Shown here piece by piece: positions 1 to 8,809 of a stretch of 64,000 nt of DNA. Position 1 is the stretch's first letter. Every line of letters starts with the position of its first letter. Location of the stretch: contig NZ_CP100002.1 of NCBI RefSeq assembly GCF_024138165.1, positions 175,550 to 239,549 of the forward strand, in the 5' to 3' direction. Source of the DNA: Halorussus vallis. GTDB lineage: Archaea; Halobacteriota; Halobacteria; Halobacteriales; Haladaptataceae. A program made the position numbers and the translations under genes. The notes below the pieces were generated by a model. The model was not told the origin of the DNA and made no database searches. It saw only the letters and a program-made list of their open reading frames with translations.

Positions 1-369
1 CGCGGCCTCGCGCACGTCGGTCAAGTACGTGTCGTAACCCGTCTTCGACTCGACTTCGCGCTGGAACCGCGACTCCCGTTCCTGCACGAAGCCCCGGAGG
101 TAGAACTGCACCATCTCCCGCTCGCTCTTCACGCTGTTGCGCTCGACCGCCCACGGCAGGCCGTCATCGCCACCCTCGGCCGCGCCGCCCCCATCCTCGG
201 CGTCCTCTCCGCCGGACTCGACGGCTACCTGCGCGTCGCCGGACTCCGCCTGCGTCGACGACGAATCTTCTCCTCCTTGGGATTCGTCTTCGGTGTCGCT
301 CGCGTCGTCCTGGCCGTCTGCGACCGGGTCGTCGTCGCCGAACGGGTCGCCGCCGGTCCCTTGCTTCAT
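1..369 (-). CDS. ParA-associated acidic protein, 5' part only
   Basis: The first 123 codons are present and the gene runs off the left edge. Its ATG overlaps the parA stop codon (ATGA), so the two are translationally coupled. Residues 1-70 are a low-complexity Asp/Glu/Gly/Ser tail. A more ordered part follows, starting at LPWAVERNSVKSER and running to the motif YLTDVREAA. I recall proteins of this shape downstream of parA on haloarchaeal plasmids, which suggests the DNA-binding or adaptor partner of the partition system, but I see no known DNA-binding domain in the visible part. Role is inferred from position. Confidence 0.7.
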   Translation of the reverse strand, partial: MKQGTGGDPFGDDDPVADGQDDASDTEDESQGGEDSSSTQAESGDAQVAVESGGEDAEDGGGAAEGGDDGLPWAVERNSVKSEREMVQFYLRGFVQERESRFQREVESKTGYDTYLTDVREAA

Positions 370-1196
370 AGGCCACCACGCTCCTCGAGGTGGGCCGCGA
401 GTTCGTCGAGTTTGTCGAGCGTCTGTCGCTCGTGGTCCCGCTCGCGGTCGCGGTATTCGTCGACGTACCGGAACGCGCTGCATTGCTTGGCCCAGCACCC
501 CTCGAAGAGGCTCGAGCGCTTCCGGAGCGTGATGGGATTCGAGTACGGCATGTCGGTGACCTCGTCGAGGACCGCCCGCTGGTCGTTCGTCCCCTCGAAC
601 CGGTTCACCACGGTCGCCAGCACGCCGACGTCGATGTCGAGGTTCGATTCGATGCCGGCGACGACCGACTCCAGTCCGGTGATGGACTCGCCGCCCTTGC
701 CGCTGGGCTCGACGGGGATGACCAGACTCCGGGTCGCGTGGATGGCGTTGTAGAGGTGGGGACCGCTCGTCGCCGGTGGGTCGACGATGAGCACGTCGTA
801 GTTCTCGGGAACGTCGTTGGCGGCGAGGACGTGTCGGAGGCGGCCGTACTTCGAGAACGACTCGCCGGTCTGTTCGGCGATGGACGCGGCCTTCTCCAGG
901 AGGTCGCCGAGTCGTTCGAGCATGTTGTGGCTCGGGACGACGTCGATGCCCTCGGTCGTCCGGACGAGACCGTCGAAGTCGTCCCCGCGGTCGATCATGT
1001 GGTGGACGATGGTGTCGGCGTCGCCGTCGCTCCGGTCACCGTCGACGCCGAGGAGGTAGGAGAGACAACCGTCTTGGGGGTCGAGGTCGACGACGAGGAC
1101 CCGGTGGCCGTGGTCGGCGTGGGCGCGCGCGAGGTTCGCCGAGAGCGTAGTCTTGCCGACCCCGCCCGCCTCGCTGTACGTCGTGTACGTTAGCAT
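366..1196 (-). CDS. parA: ParA/Soj-family partition ATPase
   Basis: A 276-residue ParA/MinD-superfamily ATPase, expected to bind DNA non-specifically and segregate a replicon together with a centromere-binding partner. The P-loop AGGVGKTT lies at residues 10-17, DLDPQ (switch I/A') near residue 37, and a Walker B-like VLIVDPP near residue 137. The P-loop lacks the usual signature lysine before GG: the sequence is SEAGGVGKTT rather than KGGVGKTT. The ATG sits about 25 nt after a TATA box, as expected for a leaderless haloarchaeal mRNA. The downstream gene overlaps by 4 nt, and a GTTAG repeat array lies just upstream. This context favours replicon partition over MinD-like cell-division roles. 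Confidence 0.9.
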   Translation of the reverse strand: MLTYTTYSEAGGVGKTTLSANLARAHADHGHRVLVVDLDPQDGCLSYLLGVDGDRSDGDADTIVHHMIDRGDDFDGLVRTTEGIDVVPSHNMLERLGDLLEKAASIAEQTGESFSKYGRLRHVLAANDVPENYDVLIVDPPATSGPHLYNAIHATRSLVIPVEPSGKGGESITGLESVVAGIESNLDIDVGVLATVVNRFEGTNDQRAVLDEVTDMPYSNPITLRKRSSLFEGCWAKQCSAFRYVDEYRDRERDHERQTLDKLDELAAHLEERGGL

Positions 1197-1220
1197 AGCA
1201 GGCTAATCAGAGAGGATGGC

Positions 1221-1227
1221 TATAAAT
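1221..1227 (-). promoter_or_regulatory. TATA box of parA
   Basis: TATAAAT on the plus strand reads as ATTTATA towards parA. It ends about 25 nt before the ATG, the usual spacing for a leaderless haloarchaeal transcript. Confidence 0.65.
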
Positions 1228-1249
1228 CCTCGTCAGACGAACTCGTTAC

Positions 1250-1640
1250 ACTCCTTGGTTAGTCAGTTCAGTTAGGTCGCCTAGTTAGGCTAGTCAGTTA
1301 GTCTGTTTGGCTATTCTTCTTGGATAGTCTTGGCAGATAGGTTAATCAGCTAGTCTGGTTGGTTGGTCCATGTGAATAGGTTGTTCAGTTAGGAACTCTG
1401 GTTAGGTTGTATGATATCTCCGTTTGGTTAATCCGTACAGTTAGGCTGTACGGTTAGGTCGTGTGTGGGATCTACGGGGTTAGTCTAGAACGTTCGGCTG
1501 CGTGGCAAAACTCCGCAAATAGGCTGTCTCACCCGACTTCCAAGGAGAGCCGTCTGGCTGAGCGCACGTAGATGTCCATCGTTGGTTCTACGAAACGTGG
1601 CTGCGTCGTGCGGTTAGGCCGAACTGTTAGGCCGAACGGA
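1250..1640. repeat. GTTAG-type short direct repeats (iteron or centromere-like)
   Basis: About a dozen copies of a short element with core GTTAG or GTTAA, mostly preceded by CA, CG or TG and followed by GC, GT or TC, recur in one orientation at irregular spacing. The last two copies (around 1611 and 1627) are each followed by GCCGAACxG. The stretch is AT-richer than its surroundings and has no convincing gene. Beside parA, it could be the centromere (parS-like) or iterons of a replication origin. No replication initiator gene is visible in the window, so which role applies is open. Confidence 0.6.
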
Positions 1641-1985
1641 CGGCTACGTCAACAGGGCGGACGCCGCGTCGCTCACTCTGTCGTATCGACAAATACCGAC
1701 CGACGATGTACGCAACGGCTTCTGCTTCGACCTCCCGTTTTGCCCGTTCGGGTTCATCCTCAACATCAAAGTATATCACCAGTAGGAGCGTTGGAAGCGA
1801 CGTATCACTGAACCGACGTCTCTCCGACCGCCCGTTTCAGTGCAGTCGCGTCCTCGACTGCTACTTCACTCTGGCGAGACGCTTCTCTCGCCGTTCTCCG
1901 AAATTTTAATCGTGAGCACGGGTGTTGACGAGAGGGTCACGACCTTTTGTGAGACACTCCCGAGCATATTACGCATTGTATCATT
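1641..1985. other. Intergenic stretch, no gene recognised
   Basis: Between the repeat array and the nitrite reductase remnant I see no supported gene. The right end may hold the unrecognisable 5' part of the decayed nitrite reductase. Confidence 0.5.
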
Positions 1986-2003
1986 TCCATGTGACACATC
2001 ACT

Positions 2004-3157
2004 ATGAGATCTGCGCTGCATTCGTCGGCCACGGCGAGGATTTCATCCGCGGGACTCCCCTATCGGATCTCGGTCACGAGCGATCCGAACAACTCGATGC
2101 CCCACAACATCGACTTACACGCGGTGCGCGGGCCCGGAGACGGCGCAGAGGCCTCGCTCGTCGCGCCCGGTGAGTCGAAGACCTTCGCGTTCACGGCGAC
2201 CTACCCGGGCCTGTTCGCCTACCACTGTGCCATCCCGAATATGGACTACCACATTAGCTCGGGATGTTCGGCGCGATTCTGATCGAGCCCGAGGCGGGGC
2301 TCCCGGCAGTCGATCACGAGTTCTATCTGGGCCAGCACGAACTCTATACCACGAAGGCCGTCGGCGAGAAAGGCCACCACGAATTCGACCTCGATGCGTG
2401 TACTCGCGAAGACCCAACCTACGTCCTCGTCAACGGCGAGAAGTACGCCATTGGACCTGACGGCTACGATGAGATGCAAATGAAGACCGGGGAAACCGCC
2501 CGCGTCTTCTTCGTGGTCGGCGGGCCGAATAAATCCAGTTCGCTTCACTCGATCGGATCGGTCTTCGACGAGGTCTGGGAGCAGGGCGCTATCCTCGGCG
2601 AACCGACCCGGTACGTTCAGACGACGTCGGTTCTCCCAGGATTGACCGTGATGGCGACGATCTCGGCACCGGTGCCCGGTCCGATCAAACTGGTTGACCA
2701 CTCCCTCAGCCGCGTGACCCGAAAAGGAATGTTGGCGGCGATCAGCGTCGACGGTGCCGCGAACAAGCAAATCTTCGACGCCGGGGAAGCGGCGACTGCG
2801 AGGAAGCCAGCAGACCGTGACGGCTTTGACGGCTGGTTCGACGACGTCGACAACTACGACGGCGTGGTCGACCGGACGGGCAAATCGACGGTCCGCATTC
2901 AGGTTGGTTCGCAGGGCAACGGCGGTGCGTTCGGCTTCAGCCCCGCGGCCGTCAAGGTATCGCCTGGAACCGAGGTCGTCTGGGAGTGGGTCGACGGGAT
3001 GCACAACGACGAAGCCGAGGACGGTTCGTTCAAGAGCGAATTGGTCGGCGAGACGGGACACACCTTTGCCCACACGTTCGCCATGACGGGGACGACCAAG
3101 TACTTCTGTCTGCTCCACAAGGCGATGGGGATGAAGGGGGTCATCGTCGTCGAGTGA
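2004..3157 (+). pseudogene. nirK: Copper nitrite reductase-halocyanin fusion, truncated and frameshifted
   Basis: NirK reduces nitrite to nitric oxide with type 1 and type 2 copper. The first frame (about 2060-2263) carries PHNIDLHAV and FAYHC followed by MDYH. The second frame (from about 2264) continues GMFGAILIEPE, then SSLHSIG with the likely third type 2 His. Joined, the ligand set matches NirK, including the H-C pair and the M of SSGM. One base appears to be missing at SSG/M (about 2263), which splits the gene. The N-terminal signal and first strands are not recognisable. The last 90 residues form a halocyanin-like cupredoxin domain (VKVSPGTEVVWEW, then FCLLHKAMGMKG), a fused electron donor. 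An enzyme is unlikely to be made unless the frameshift is a sequencing error. Confidence 0.8.
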
Positions 3158-3264
3158 GCGATGTGCCTCGCGAACTCTTTGTCACGCAGTTTTCTCCACT
3201 GCCGATGTATGTGCTCCGGACTTTCTAGAGCACATCTCTTAATTCTGTGGGCATAATCCACTTG

Positions 3265-3270
3265 TTTATC
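3265..3270 (+). promoter_or_regulatory. TATA-like element before the haemoglobin gene
   Basis: TTTATC ends 22 nt before the ATG at 3292, which fits a leaderless start and supports that ATG over the upstream in-frame GTG at 3247. Confidence 0.45.
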
Positions 3271-3291
3271 CCTGGCGAATCCGTTTGTGCA

Positions 3292-3657
3292 ATGAGTGAC
3301 GACGAAACCGTGTTCGATCGGCTCGGCGGCCAGGATGCGGTCAAAAATGTCGTCAACGATTTCTACGACCGCGTACTGACCGACGAACGGGTCGTCCACC
3401 ACTTCGAGGACAGCGATACGACCGAACTACGCGCCCATCAGGTACAGTTCATCTCGGCGGTGACCGGCGGCCCGGTCCAGTACACCGGTGACGACATGGA
3501 GGAGGCCCACGAAGGGATGGGTATTACGGACGGAGAGTTTGATGTAATCGCAAAGCATCTGGATACCGCCCTCGACGAGAACGAGATCGCTGACGAGGAC
3601 CGCGAGCAGGTACTCAACGAGGTCAAGGCACTACAACCCGAGATCGTCGAAGCGTAG
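3292..3657 (+). CDS. Group 1 truncated haemoglobin
   Basis: A 121-residue globin of the 2-on-2 group 1 (trHbN) type, which binds haem and typically handles O2 or NO (NO dioxygenation). LGGQDAVKNVVNDFYDRV gives the N-terminal GG-containing A/B helices with a B10-like Tyr. EEAHEGMGI carries the proximal His (F8). The length is normal for the family. The start at 3292 gives the canonical N-terminus and suits the TATA-like element upstream. It follows the nitrite reductase remnant in the same direction, so it may once have protected against the NO made by that enzyme. That pairing is inference. Confidence 0.92.
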   Translation: MSDDETVFDRLGGQDAVKNVVNDFYDRVLTDERVVHHFEDSDTTELRAHQVQFISAVTGGPVQYTGDDMEEAHEGMGITDGEFDVIAKHLDTALDENEIADEDREQVLNEVKALQPEIVEA

Positions 3658-3766
3658 CAGACGGTGCTTGGGTTACTGGGGGACTACGTCGCTAGACTCC
3701 TCGAATGCTCTCCGGCGATGACATTCATGTGGGCTTGAGTCGACACGTGAATGCGTAGTGATTCCA

Positions 3767-4327
3767 ATGAGTAACACACGTACTCACGAGAACGAGTTTC
3801 GTTCGACAATCGCCGGTGTCACCGTCGAGGGACGCGCTCACTCGCTGAGCGCGTGGTTCGTCCTCGCGTTGCGCCTCGTCATTGGCTTCGCGTTCCTGTA
3901 TTCGGGGGTCGAAAAAATCCTGGCCGGCTTTGATGCGGGGGGCTATCTCAGGAACGTCGCCGCGACCAATGGGAATCCATTTGAAGGACTGTTCCTCTGG
4001 ATGGGTCAGACGTCGTGGTTCGTCGACTTCGTGAATATTGCCGTTCCGTGGGGCGAGGCAGCGATCGGCCTCAGTCTCATGGTCGGCCTGCTCACTCGCC
4101 TGGCGGCGTTCTTCGGCGCACTCATGATGTTGCTGTTCTACTTCGGCAATTGGGATATCACCCATGGCTTCATCAATGCGGACTTCATGTACATGCTGGT
4201 GTTCCTCTCTGTCGCTGCCTTCGGCGCAGGTCGGATTCTCGGTTTCGACGCGATCGTTGAACAGTACGAGATTGATGGACAGCCTCTTATCGAGAGGTAT
4301 CCCGTACTCGAATACGTCTTGGGGTGA
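3767..4327 (+). CDS. DoxX-family membrane protein, copy 1
   Basis: A 186-residue protein with about four membrane segments: ALRLVIGFAFLYSGVEKI, the FVDFVNIAVPWGEAAIGLSLMVG region, AAFFGALMMLLFYFGNW and YMLVFLSVAAFGAGRI. These match the DoxX/DoxD family, whose members include a subunit of the archaeal thiosulfate:quinone oxidoreductase and other quinone-linked membrane proteins. A paralogue lies 215 bp downstream in the same direction and is very similar through most of its length. The start at 3767 is preferred over the GTG at 3758 because it matches the start of copy 2. The nearby sulfur genes make a thiosulfate- or sulfide-linked redox role plausible but not shown. Confidence 0.85.
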   Translation: MSNTRTHENEFRSTIAGVTVEGRAHSLSAWFVLALRLVIGFAFLYSGVEKILAGFDAGGYLRNVAATNGNPFEGLFLWMGQTSWFVDFVNIAVPWGEAAIGLSLMVGLLTRLAAFFGALMMLLFYFGNWDITHGFINADFMYMLVFLSVAAFGAGRILGFDAIVEQYEIDGQPLIERYPVLEYVLG

Positions 4328-4542
4328 ATCGCGTCCATCTCGTGGTTCAATTCGTAACTGTGCTCGTTGAACCCTTCAGGACACGAAAGCACTGGCCATC
4401 GTTATCTATGACAGACAACACGGCAGTGACGCAGATATGGAGGTGAGATGGCGACTCCCTTACTCGGTTCTCACGCCGTAAGAACCAGCTTCCATGTATA
4501 TGGGTTCAGCAGTCCATTATCTACGTGTAGGAGAGATTAACG

Positions 4543-5109
4543 ATGGCAACCGACATCCAAACTAGCGTGAACGAGTTCGAGAGCAAGATTGGCGGCGTGA
4601 CCGTCCACGGGCGGGCCCACAGCCTGAGCGCGTGGTTCGTGCTTGCACTCCGACTCATGATGGGCTACGCATTCGCCTACTCGGGCTGGGCCAAGCTCAC
4701 TGAGGGTGGCTTCAGCGCACAGGGCTATCTGGTGGGTGCCGCCGCGACCAACGGCAACCCCTTGGCGGGTATGTTCCTCTGGATGGGCCAGACGCCCTGG
4801 TTCGCCGAGTTCGTGAACGTCGCGGTGCCGGTCGGCGAACTCGCGATCGGGCTTGGGCTACTCGTCGGCCTCATGACTCGCCTCGCAGCGTTCTTCGGCG
4901 CACTCATGATGCTCCTGTTCTACTTCGGGAACTGGAGCGTCGAACACGGCCTGATCAACGGCGACTTCGCGTACATGCTCGTGTTCCTGGCCGTCGCGGC
5001 GTTCGGTGCAGGCCGGATCCTCGGCCTCGACGCGCTCGTCGAGCGCTACGAAGTCGGTGGCCAGACGCTCATCGAGAAGTATCCCGCTCTCGAGTACATC
5101 CTCGGCTGA
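4543..5109 (+). CDS. DoxX-family membrane protein, copy 2
   Basis: A 188-residue paralogue of the preceding gene. Both share the N-terminal GVTV-GRAHSLSAWFVLALRL block, the AATNGNP and FLWMGQT loops, the LTRLAAFFGALMMLLFYFGNW segment and the C-terminal YxxxGQxLIEKYPxLEY. Differences concentrate in the first loop (WAKLTEGGFSAQ against VEKILAGFDAG). Each gene has its own AT-containing upstream region, so they may be expressed separately. As with copy 1, DoxX/DoxD homology suggests a quinone-interacting membrane protein; the substrate cannot be read from the sequence. Confidence 0.87.
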   Translation: MATDIQTSVNEFESKIGGVTVHGRAHSLSAWFVLALRLMMGYAFAYSGWAKLTEGGFSAQGYLVGAAATNGNPLAGMFLWMGQTPWFAEFVNVAVPVGELAIGLGLLVGLMTRLAAFFGALMMLLFYFGNWSVEHGLINGDFAYMLVFLAVAAFGAGRILGLDALVERYEVGGQTLIEKYPALEYILG

Positions 5110-5262
5110 ACGACCCATTTTGGGACGGGCTCTCCGTCGTTCTCGAAGAGCAACTGTCCAGCGGCCTGTTCACCAGTGAGTGTTCGCTAATTCTCCGTCA
5201 CATCCGTGAACAGACCCGACTGATTGTGATTCCTCGATTCTTTACATACCCGTCATGTAGGG

Positions 5263-6558
5263 TTAGCGCAATTCATCAGTCATCGGTTGGGTTGGTATTT
5301 CTGTAGTTGGGGCTGGAGGTTCATGAGTGCCAAAGTCGGGATGCGTCTCTTCCATCCACAGATACACGACTGTACCGGAGAGAAACATCAAAATCGCAAT
5401 CATGTAGAAGGCGGCCACTGCGTTCACGAACTCCATTGAGGACCCAATTAGAATTGCGCCAACACCATAGCCTGCGTCGCGCCACATCCGATACACGCCC
5501 ATTCCTGCCGACCGCCACGTCGGATGGGCCGCGTCACTGGGAACCGTCATCAAGTTCGGATAGAGCAACGCCATTCCCAGTCCAGAGATTGCCGCGAGGA
5601 GTGTCCAGAGGAGGTAACTATCGACGAGTACCATCCCGAGAACACCACCCCCGGCTACGAACATTCCTGTGACGATGGGTGGACGACGACCGATTCGGTC
5701 CGCGAGTCCACCAGTGGCAATCTGGAGGAAGTACATCGCGCTGTGGACACCGACGACGACCCCGACTGCTGCAATCCCGAGTCCCTGACTCGTGAGATAC
5801 AACGGGACTGCGAGCCAGTATAGCGTATCGACGAACTTCTCGACGTGGCCCGCTTGTGCCGCGGCGAACAGCGTCTTATCGCCGTAGGTCGCCCGCTTCA
5901 GCACCTCGCTGAACGGGAGGTTCGCATCGTGGTGGTCATCGTCGGCCTCCACCGCTGCGTACTGGACCGTCTCCTCGATCAGGAAGATCGAGACGAGGAA
6001 CGCCAAGACGACGACGGCGGCGAGGAAGTAGAACGGCTCGGGTCGGAGACTCGTCCGGGTGGCGACGACGCCCGTGATCCAGGCACCGACGGCGACGCCA
6101 GTGTAGCCGAACGCCTCGTCGATACCGACGGCGACCCCTCGCTGTTCGGGGCCTGCGAGATCGATCTTGGCGTTGATCGCCATACTCCAGGTCAGCGCCT
6201 GGTTGATACCCAGCAGGATATTTCCGACCGTGATCCAGCCCCAACTCGGCGCAAAGATGAGGACGATTGGGAGTGGGAGGGCGGTCGCCCATCCGAGGAT
6301 AAGCACCGGCTTGCGACCGTATTCGCCGCCCCACTTGCCGGCGTAGAGGTTGAGAAGCGCCTTGACGAAGCCGAACGAGACGACGAACGAACCGACGACG
6401 AGTAGCGATTCGACGCCGAATACGTCACGACCCAGGACGGGGACGACGGCCCGCTCGGACCCGATGGTCAGGCCTGTAGCGAACACAAGCAGGATGTGTA
6501 GCGAGAACTGCCCGAGGTGTTCGCGAATCCCTTGCTCGAGTGTGGGTGACTCACGCAT
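5263..6558 (-). CDS. Major facilitator superfamily transporter
   Basis: A 431-residue protein with about 12 hydrophobic segments in two halves joined by a charged loop (EADDDHHDANLPF near residue 205). MFS features include GxxxDRxGRRPxI-like GGLADRIGRRPPIV after segment 7 and KWGGEYGRKPVLIL after segment 2. The C-terminus is a Pro/Thr-rich tail. It lies 38 bp after the rhodanese/MBL gene on the same strand and may be co-transcribed. The substrate is unknown. An export role for a sulfur or metal compound would suit the neighbours, but that is a guess from position only. Confidence 0.88.
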   Translation of the reverse strand: MRESPTLEQGIREHLGQFSLHILLVFATGLTIGSERAVVPVLGRDVFGVESLLVVGSFVVSFGFVKALLNLYAGKWGGEYGRKPVLILGWATALPLPIVLIFAPSWGWITVGNILLGINQALTWSMAINAKIDLAGPEQRGVAVGIDEAFGYTGVAVGAWITGVVATRTSLRPEPFYFLAAVVVLAFLVSIFLIEETVQYAAVEADDDHHDANLPFSEVLKRATYGDKTLFAAAQAGHVEKFVDTLYWLAVPLYLTSQGLGIAAVGVVVGVHSAMYFLQIATGGLADRIGRRPPIVTGMFVAGGGVLGMVLVDSYLLWTLLAAISGLGMALLYPNLMTVPSDAAHPTWRSAGMGVYRMWRDAGYGVGAILIGSSMEFVNAVAAFYMIAILMFLSGTVVYLWMEETHPDFGTHEPPAPTTEIPTQPMTDELR

Positions 6559-6596
6559 GATTCGTTCTTGAAAGAGCAGTGATGGGGATGACCGCT

Positions 6597-7721
6597 TTAG
6601 TTAGCGGCGCAGTTGTTGGGGCCGAGTTCGAGCGCTTCGGCGTCACCGCCGGGCTGTTCTTTCCCCCAGTTGATTTGCTTGATCTCGTTGTAGTTGGCAG
6701 GTTCGTCCGAGAGGCTCTCGACGATGGTCTCGGTGAACGCCTTTTGGTCGCCGTCTTCGACGTAGCCGACGAGTTCGTTGTCGGTTTCTTCCTGAAGCGC
6801 GCCGAGTTCGGTCGCGAGTGGCCGAACCTCCTCGTCGCTGAAGTGCCCTGGGAGGACGACCGTGTTGTCGCTCAGTTCATTCACGCGGTCGAGGCTATCG
6901 AACAGCTGACCCGCGGCCTCTCGGACAGCGTCTTCGGAACTATCTTCGAGGTCGGGCCGACCGACGCTGCGGAGGAACAGCGTGTCCCCCGAGAGGAGTG
7001 CATCGCCGAATCGGAACGAAACGCTGCCGGGCGTGTGGCCGGGGGTGTAGAGCACGTCGAGGTCTCGGTTGCCGACGGTCAGTGTCTCACCTTCTTCGAT
7101 CTCGGTGACCTCGTCGAGTTCGCCAGTGTCTTCCTCGTGGAGGAAGTACGGCACATCGAGTTCACCGGCGAGGCGCCGCGCTCCCGAGACGTGGTCGGCA
7201 TGGGCGTGGGTGTCCGCGACCCCGACGATTTCCAGGTCGCGCTCGTCAGCCGCACCCAGATACTGGTCGATGTACTGGCTCGGGTCGACGACTAGGGCCT
7301 CGTCGCCGTCGTGGATGAGATACGAGATACACCCCGTCCCCGGCCGAACGATCTGGACGACGCCGTCCGCGTCTTCGATGTCGTACTGACGGTGAACGCG
7401 GCCCCAGCCGTTCATGCCGCCATCGATGGACTTCGCGTCGAAACCGTGATCGCGGAGGAACTCCGCGGCGCGGGCCGACGTGACGCCGCCAACGCAGACG
7501 ACCGCGATTTCCTCGTTCTCCGGGAGCGCATCGAGGTGCTGCTCTAATTCGGAGTAGTCGTACTCGAGGAGTTCGTCGTAGACGGGAACGTTCGTACTTC
7601 CGTCGATCTGCCACTCCTCGTAGTCGTCTTCGTTTCTGACGTCGAGGACGAACAAGTCTTCAGCGTCGTCGTCTCGCACACGTCGGGCGACGTCAGTTGC
7701 GTCGATCATAGTATTGCTCAT
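6597..7721 (-). CDS. Rhodanese-metallo-beta-lactamase fusion (persulfide dioxygenase-like), copy 1
   Basis: A 374-residue two-domain protein. Residues 1-110 are a rhodanese domain with the active-site loop CVGGVTS. The rest is a glyoxalase II/ETHE1-type metallo-beta-lactamase fold with THAHADH, TPGHTPG, GDTLF and PGHF as metal-binding sites. This order is the reverse of the usual ETHE1-rhodanese fusions. Expected work is handling protein or low-molecular-weight persulfides. The C-terminus ends in LELGPNNCAAN, a cysteine-bearing tail also found on copy 2 at 10.3-11.5 kb. The start is one of two nearby ATGs (7721 or 7709). It may form a unit with the MFS gene 38 bp downstream. Confidence 0.9.
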   Translation of the reverse strand: MSNTMIDATDVARRVRDDDAEDLFVLDVRNEDDYEEWQIDGSTNVPVYDELLEYDYSELEQHLDALPENEEIAVVCVGGVTSARAAEFLRDHGFDAKSIDGGMNGWGRVHRQYDIEDADGVVQIVRPGTGCISYLIHDGDEALVVDPSQYIDQYLGAADERDLEIVGVADTHAHADHVSGARRLAGELDVPYFLHEEDTGELDEVTEIEEGETLTVGNRDLDVLYTPGHTPGSVSFRFGDALLSGDTLFLRSVGRPDLEDSSEDAVREAAGQLFDSLDRVNELSDNTVVLPGHFSDEEVRPLATELGALQEETDNELVGYVEDGDQKAFTETIVESLSDEPANYNEIKQINWGKEQPGGDAEALELGPNNCAAN

Positions 7722-7823
7722 TACACCCAATTCTATACAATGCACTCTATTAAATCCGTCGGCTACCCTGATGGGCTCTCAGGGAGAATCAAGACCCGGG
7801 CGGCAATCGACTACATTGCTTGG

Positions 7824-8807
7824 TCATCGACCGATGTCGGTCCGCGATTGCTCGCGTAGTTCCCTCAGGGCACTGTAGACGACTGCGCCAGATACCACGA
7901 TGGCCGCGCCGAAGATGAGCGCTATGCTCACTGTCTGCAACATCTCGATACCGTACCCCGTACTGAGCTTCTTCGCTGCGACTGCGCCACTCCCGGCTAG
8001 CAACATCGCGGCGAAGTAGCCCTTTATATCGTCCTCGTCGACGAGTTTCGTCGCGCTCGCACCGATACGGGCTCCGAGAGCACTCCCAGCGAGTAGCGAA
8101 ATGACGACTGGTAATGCAATCGAGCCTGCTCGCGCATACGTGAAGGCACCGAACGCTCCGGAGATAGTGATCTGGAGAACGTCGGTCCCGACAGCGACTG
8201 TCGCGGGCACGCCGAACCCGTACATCATTGCAGGCATCAAGAGGAACCCTCCGCCGACGCCGAGGAACCCCGAAAGGACGCCGATAGCTAGCCCGACGGC
8301 GAAGACGATGACAGCAGCGACGCGGACACCGCCCGTGAATTCGACCATCGGCCAAATCTCGATAGACTGTATCGTCCCAGACAGGTCGAAGCTAGCGGAC
8401 TCGTCAACTTCGGAGCGAGCGTCCCGCAGGGTCATCAGACCGACGGTAGCGAGTAGTCCCACGTAAGCTACGCTGATGACCAGATCTGAGATTCCCGCTT
8501 CTTCGAGGAAGAACACGACGTGCTTCCCGCCCTCGATGCCGAGCGTCATCGCGACCGTCATGATGAGGGCGAGCGTGTAGTCGACCTGTCCGTGGTCGCG
8601 GTGGCGCAGTGCGCCGATAACGCTCGTCCCGAAGACGAACGCAAGCCCACTGCCCACAGCGACTTTCGGTTCGTAGCCCATTACGAGGAGGGCCGGCGTG
8701 ACGAGAAACGAACCACCCATCCCGAAGAATCCGAAGAGGATTCCGATGAGGAGTCCGAATCCGACGAACAGCGCGACCGTCACCGCACTCAATCCGAGTA
8801 TCGCCAT
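7824..8807 (-). CDS. TauE/SafE-family sulfite/sulfonate exporter
   Basis: A 327-residue membrane protein with about nine hydrophobic segments in two repeats. Each repeat carries the family's glycine-rich turn: GFFGMGGSFLVTPALL near residue 28 and GFLGVGGGFLLMPAMM near residue 190. TauE/SafE proteins export sulfite, sulfonates or related anions. It starts 2 nt after the stop of a 49-residue membrane protein on the same strand, so the two are a translational pair. The rhodanese/MBL proteins and TusA nearby support an inorganic sulfur role. The exact anion and direction are not determined. Confidence 0.9.
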   Translation of the reverse strand: MAILGLSAVTVALFVGFGLLIGILFGFFGMGGSFLVTPALLVMGYEPKVAVGSGLAFVFGTSVIGALRHRDHGQVDYTLALIMTVAMTLGIEGGKHVVFFLEEAGISDLVISVAYVGLLATVGLMTLRDARSEVDESASFDLSGTIQSIEIWPMVEFTGGVRVAAVIVFAVGLAIGVLSGFLGVGGGFLLMPAMMYGFGVPATVAVGTDVLQITISGAFGAFTYARAGSIALPVVISLLAGSALGARIGASATKLVDEDDIKGYFAAMLLAGSGAVAAKKLSTGYGIEMLQTVSIALIFGAAIVVSGAVVYSALRELREQSRTDIGR

Positions 8808-8809
8808 GA

